64,000 bases of DNA, taken from CAMLHP01 sp035712285. Lineage in GTDB: Bacteria; Gemmatimonadota; Gemmatimonadetes; Gemmatimonadales; GWC2-71-9. A program made the translations under genes and the position numbers. Of the stretch, positions 61,679-64,000 are shown piece after piece. The stretch's first letter is position 1; every line of letters starts with the position of its first letter. The stretch is taken from positions 5,756 through 69,755 of the forward strand of contig DASTBA010000101.1 in the NCBI GenBank assembly GCA_035712285.1, given 5' to 3'. The notes beneath the pieces were generated by a model, which saw only the letters and a program-made list of their open reading frames with translations, had not been told where the DNA came from and did not search any database.

Positions 61679-61735
61679 GTCTCTCAGCTCGCAGCGCTCA
61701 GCCGATAGCTCCCAGCTTTCCCAGCAACTCCCCCA
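61679..61735 (+). repeat. Heptad-periodic tract overlapping the DUF542 gene end (right part)
   Basis: Consecutive 7-base units TCTCTCA, GCTCGCA, GCGCTCA, GCCGATA, GCTCCCA, GCTTTCC, roughly the reverse complement of the tract at 61559-61582. It runs into the last codons of the minus-strand DUF542 gene, which ends at 61698, so the tract contributes to its C-terminal residues. Confidence 0.45.
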
Positions 61736-61898
61736 GCTCCACTCCATGCGCCTTCGCGGCGCGCTCGACCGTCAGGTCCCCGCCGCAGCAGGCGTCCATG
61801 CCGTATTCGGTGAGCACGGCCAGCGCCGGCGGGCATTGGGCCACCAGGTCCCGGAGGGACATGGAAGGGTTCACGGTGCATCGGGTCATCGAAGTCAT
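61698..61898 (-). CDS. DUF542 / ScdA N-terminal domain protein
   Basis: This 66-residue protein equals the N-terminal domain of ScdA/RIC (YtfE), iron-sulfur repair proteins induced by nitric oxide. The motif Y-G-M-D-A-C-C-G-G with Cys37-Cys38 is diagnostic, preceded by L-R-D-L-V-A-Q-C-P. The hemerythrin domain of full ScdA is missing; standalone DUF542 proteins are known. The start at 61898 overlaps the stop of the upstream membrane protein gene (ATGA on the minus strand). Confidence 0.88.
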   Translation of the reverse strand: MTSMTRCTVNPSMSLRDLVAQCPPALAVLTEYGMDACCGGDLTVERAAKAHGVELGELLGKLGAIG

Positions 61899-63211
61899 GC
61901 GGGTAACTCCATCGTTGGAGACTTGGGCAGCGGCCACCAGCCGCGCGCCATGAGGGGAATGCGGACGAACTGCGCCACGGTGAGCACCACGCCGGCGAGC
62001 CAGAGCCAGGATGCGACCTGTGCGACAACACTCTTGCCGGCGGCCACCCCGGTCGCGAACAGGAGCAGCCCCGCCTCGGCCGCGGTCAGCGCGATCAGCG
62101 AGCTGGTGCGATTGATCAGCTGGTTCAGGTCGGGAATCGGCCGCCCACCCGGGTGCCGCCCGAAAAGCCGCAGCCCCGCCAGGTGCGGCATCAGCTTCTG
62201 CAGCATGCCCAGGATGAGCATCACCAGCCAGCCGAGAATGCCCAGCGCGCCGTAGGCGACCCAGAGCCGCGGCTGGAACCCCGGCCACAGGAGCAGGGCG
62301 ACGCCGGCGAGTGCGGCCAGTCCGAGGTTGCAGTGCGCCACCCGTACGAACCGGAGGCCCGGATCCAGCCGGCGCCGCAGGCGGCGGCGGAAGTAGCCAT
62401 GGGCGATGGCGAGATATCCCAGCACGCCGGCGAACATGAACGAGGCGCCGGTCCAGCTGACAATCACGACACGCAGCGGCTCGCCCACCATGAACAACGC
62501 GAGGCCGGCCAGCAGGAGGAGGCCAACGGGTCGGGACGGTGGTGCCGGCGGCCCATGGGAGACCAGGAACATCGGCACCATGCGTGACCCGACCCCGATG
62601 ATGGTGAGCGTGCCGAATCCCAGGGCCGCGAGATGGTAGTGCGCCGCGATCGTCCCGAGCCGGTCGAATGTCCACCATCCGAGGAACTCGCCGATGCGGG
62701 TGGCCGCGAGCAGCATGGCGAAGCCGAAGGCGGCGTGGCCGGCACTCACGAACGCGCCGATCGGCCGCGCCGGCGGCAAGCGCCGACGCCCAGGCAGCAG
62801 GTTCCAGGCGATGGCGGCCACCGCGCCGAAGATCAGGACCCAGCCGGTGGCAAGGAGCGCCGGATGCCAGAACCAGAAGCCGCAGACGACGGCCAGGACG
62901 CCCGTGGCATGAAGCGCGAATCCGGCCACGGCCACGCGGACGCTCCGCGCGGCGGCGCCGAGGGCCATGGGGTAGAACTGGTGCAGCACGCCGAAGATGG
63001 CCGTGGTCAGCACGCCCAGCGTGAACAGGTGCACGGCGGCGAGCACATGCGGCGCAAGAAAATCTCCCCGCGCAAGCGTCGGAGCGACATTCACGAGGGC
63101 GACGCTGCCTGCGAGCACCGAGACGCCCAGCAGGCTGAAGTACGCGGCGAGGAGCGGGAAGGGCGGGGGAGTCGGGGCCTGGGACTGCGTCGGGAGTGCG
63201 CGAGGTGGCAT
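61895..63211 (-). CDS. Polytopic membrane protein, NnrS-like or heme-copper-oxidase-subunit-I-like
   Basis: The product of 438 residues from the start at 63211 has about twelve hydrophobic helices. Conserved histidines lie within helices: H-V-L-A-A-V-H-L-F-T-L-G, V-L-H-Q-F-Y-P and A-H-Y-H-L-A-A-L-G-F-G-T-L with R-M-V-P-M-F following. That pattern fits NnrS-type or reduced oxidase-subunit-I-like heme/copper proteins linked to NO metabolism. Coupling with DUF542 supports a role in nitrosative stress. Longer upstream starts would cross the palindromic operator. Exact family is uncertain. Confidence 0.75.
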   Translation of the reverse strand: MPPRALPTQSQAPTPPPFPLLAAYFSLLGVSVLAGSVALVNVAPTLARGDFLAPHVLAAVHLFTLGVLTTAIFGVLHQFYPMALGAAARSVRVAVAGFALHATGVLAVVCGFWFWHPALLATGWVLIFGAVAAIAWNLLPGRRRLPPARPIGAFVSAGHAAFGFAMLLAATRIGEFLGWWTFDRLGTIAAHYHLAALGFGTLTIIGVGSRMVPMFLVSHGPPAPPSRPVGLLLLAGLALFMVGEPLRVVIVSWTGASFMFAGVLGYLAIAHGYFRRRLRRRLDPGLRFVRVAHCNLGLAALAGVALLLWPGFQPRLWVAYGALGILGWLVMLILGMLQKLMPHLAGLRLFGRHPGGRPIPDLNQLINRTSSLIALTAAEAGLLLFATGVAAGKSVVAQVASWLWLAGVVLTVAQFVRIPLMARGWWPLPKSPTMELPA

Positions 63212-63249
63212 GATGCCGCAATCTGTCGCTCGTTGTCTCGCGAAATTGC

Positions 63250-63269
63250 GAAGAATTGAGTAATTCTTC
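63250..63269. promoter_or_regulatory. Perfect 20-base palindrome, candidate operator
   Basis: GAAGAATT-GAGT-AATTCTTC: perfect 8-base arms around four bases, AT-rich in a GC-rich region. It lies 39 bases upstream of the minus-strand membrane protein start and 3 bases before the ATG of the divergent small gene. Its size resembles sites of NsrR and other Rrf2 regulators, which respond to NO. Regulator identity is inference. Confidence 0.55.
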
Positions 63270-63272
63270 TTC

Positions 63273-63509
63273 ATGATTGCCCAGGGGCTCCTGATCGCGG
63301 CGCTGACGTTCGTTCCGGCCCAGGCCGGCGCGCGCCGCAGCGTGGATGACATCGGGCCGCGATCCTGGTGCCTGGAGACCGGTACCTGCCCGCCGGCCGA
63401 TGACGGCTTTGCTCGTCCCGCGCCGGGGCTGATGTTCCTCGCGGTCGGGATGGTGGGGCTGGGAATCGCCATCTGGCGGGTGGATCGGGCGGGAAGGCGC
63501 AGGGCATAG
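63273..63509 (+). CDS. Small predicted membrane protein, uncertain
   Basis: This 78-residue reading frame has a signal-like N-terminus (M-I-A-Q-G-L-L-I-A-A-L-T-F-V-P-A-Q-A-G-A), a polar middle with two cysteines, and a C-terminal membrane helix (M-F-L-A-V-G-M-V-G-L-G-I-A-I-W). No family was recognised. The ATG sits 3 bases after the palindrome and has no clear ribosome-binding site, so expression is doubtful. Its stop falls inside a heptad array. Confidence 0.45.
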   Translation: MIAQGLLIAALTFVPAQAGARRSVDDIGPRSWCLETGTCPPADDGFARPAPGLMFLAVGMVGLGIAIWRVDRAGRRRA

Positions 63510-63556
63510 GGCTTGAGGCCTTGCCCTGAACCCCACGCCTTACGTCCTATGCCCGC
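63502..63556 (+). repeat. Heptad-periodic array with inverted ends
   Basis: Units GGGCATA, GGGCTTG, AGGCCTT, GCCCTGA, ACCCCAC, GCCTTAC, GTCCTAT, GCCCGCG follow in strict 7-base steps. The first and last parts are inverted relative to each other (GGGCATAGG at 63502-63510 and CCTATGCCC at 63546-63554). It lies between the small membrane protein stop and tRNA-Ser(GGA). Confidence 0.65.
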
Positions 63557-63617
63557 GTGACTCCGCTTCCCCTCGGCCCGGCCGCCCGCTATGTTGCCGC
63601 CCGGCGAAACACCGCCA

Positions 63618-63705
63618 GGACAGGTGCTCGAGTGGTTGAAGAGGCGCGCCTGGAGAGCGCGTAAACGGCAACCCCGTTTCGCGGGTTCGAATCCCGCCCT
63701 GTCCG
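63618..63705 (+). tRNA. tRNA-Ser (anticodon GGA)
   Basis: An 88-base class II tRNA. Acceptor arms GGACAGG (63618-63624) and CCTGTCC (63698-63704) pair, with G as discriminator. The anticodon stem is CGCGC/GCGCG around CTGGAGA, anticodon GGA (reads UCC and UCU). A long variable arm and T-arm GCGGG-TTCGAAT-CCCGC follow. CCA is not encoded. The acceptor arm is identical to that of the tRNA-Ser 2.1 kb upstream. Confidence 0.96.
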
Positions 63706-63711
63706 TTGGAT

Positions 63712-63784
63712 GGACGCGGGACGCGGGACGCGGGACTCGGGACGTGGCATTTCGCGTTCCGGGTCTCGGGTCCCACGTCTTGGA
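63712..63784 (+). repeat. Heptad-periodic array between tRNA-Ser and msrP
   Basis: GGACGCG three times, then GGACTCG and GGACGTG, followed by units close to the reverse complement theme (GCGTTCC, GGGTCTC, GGGTCCC, ACGTCTT). Same theme and direct-then-inverted layout as the array inside btuF. It fills the space up to the msrP ribosome-binding site. Confidence 0.7.
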
Positions 63785-63790
63785 GGCCCC

Positions 63791-64000
63791 ATGCTGATCC
63801 GCCGTCCCAGCGACATCCCGTTCCGGGAAATCACCCCCGAGGCGCTCTACTGGAGCCGTCGCGAGTTCATGCGCGCCGCCGGCCTCGGCGTGGCCGCCGG
63901 GGTGGCGCTGCCTTCCCTGCTGCGGGGCGAAGCGGCCCCACCTTCCGATGACGACAAGCTGACGCCCTACAAGGACGTCACCACCTACAACAATTACTAC
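63791..64000 (+). CDS. msrP: Protein-methionine-sulfoxide reductase catalytic subunit MsrP (partial, N-terminus)
   Basis: MsrP (YedY) is a periplasmic molybdopterin enzyme that repairs oxidised methionines, working with the membrane heme protein MsrQ. The first 70 residues are visible; the gene leaves the window. The twin-arginine signal is S-R-R-E-F-M at 22-27, followed by a short hydrophobic stretch. The mature start L-T-P-Y-K-D-V-T-T-Y-N-N-Y-Y closely matches the family. A GGAGG ribosome-binding site precedes the ATG at 63791. msrQ is expected downstream, outside the window. Confidence 0.92.
   Translation, partial: MLIRRPSDIPFREITPEALYWSRREFMRAAGLGVAAGVALPSLLRGEAAPPSDDDKLTPYKDVTTYNNYY

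Noticed and set aside
61470..63705. tRNA-Sec to match SelB
   Set aside because: Both tRNAs here have serine anticodons (CGA and GGA) and normal class II serine layouts; neither has UCA.
63540..63776. A 78-codon minus-strand frame over tRNA-Ser(GGA)
   Set aside because: Its N-terminal Ser/Pro/Arg repeats are just the translation of the heptad array, and the frame crosses a certain tRNA gene.
63712..63784. CRISPR array
   Set aside because: The units are 7 bases with no spacers and no cas genes are nearby; the repeats are contiguous and degenerate.

Overview
The window is about 64 kb of GC-rich, densely packed bacterial chromosome. I recognise no phage, plasmid or insertion-sequence genes. Gene content suggests a Gram-negative-type diderm: a BtuB-like TonB-dependent receptor, lipoproteins, OmpP1/PorV-like barrels and an YPNPF-type sorting-like domain. 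HPr kinase with a mannose-class PTS, a standalone methylmalonyl-CoA mutase large subunit and the overall gene style fit Gemmatimonadota best. That phylum call is inference and was not checked against any database.

Layout. (1) 1-9757: division and cell wall cluster murF(partial)-mraY-murD-ftsW-murG-murC-ftsQ-ftsA-ftsZ, mostly with 4-base stop/start overlaps and with no murB or ddl between murC and ftsQ. (2) 9760-16363: M23 peptidase, VWA-like membrane protein, ftsY, recG and a small membrane protein. (3) 16365-19938: a minus-strand beta-propeller lipoprotein with a small partner, asnS on the plus strand, and mazG on the minus strand. (4) 19973-45835: a co-directional run of tightly packed genes: alr, deoB, cdd, a lipoprotein/barrel pair, miaB, comFB-like, comEC, fbp, methylmalonyl-CoA mutase, an FmdB-type zinc ribbon, argS, a PfkB kinase, purM, the riboflavin set ribD-ribE-ribBA-ribH with nusB, a glycosyltransferase, hpf, and a complete regulatory PTS (hprK, EIIA, EIIB, EIIC, EIID, HPr, EI). 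(5) 45903-48773: metK, a bifunctional nuclease and a membrane-anchored protein. (6) 48748-53713: promoter, cobalamin riboswitch and attenuator-like hairpin ahead of btuF-btuC-btuD-btuB. (7) 53755-60145: recO, selB, a sorting-domain-like protein, clpB and tadA. (8) 60146-64000: a repeat-rich accessory stretch with an Xre/RES toxin-antitoxin pair, two tRNA-Ser genes, a minus-strand DUF542 plus polytopic membrane protein pair likely linked to nitric oxide, and the start of msrP.

Functional links. B12 uptake under riboswitch control matches a B12-dependent mutase encoded in the same window. SelB implies selenocysteine decoding, although selA, selD and tRNA-Sec are not here. Three promoters share a similar form (TTG-type -35, 17-base spacer, then TAGACT or TATCTT): asnS, the btu riboswitch and the toxin-antitoxin operon. 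The most unusual DNA is non-coding. Several loci carry degenerate tandem arrays with strict 7-base periodicity, some running as direct units followed by reverse-complement units, and one lies in frame inside btuF. Inverted copies of a palindromic repeat also bracket the toxin-antitoxin pair.
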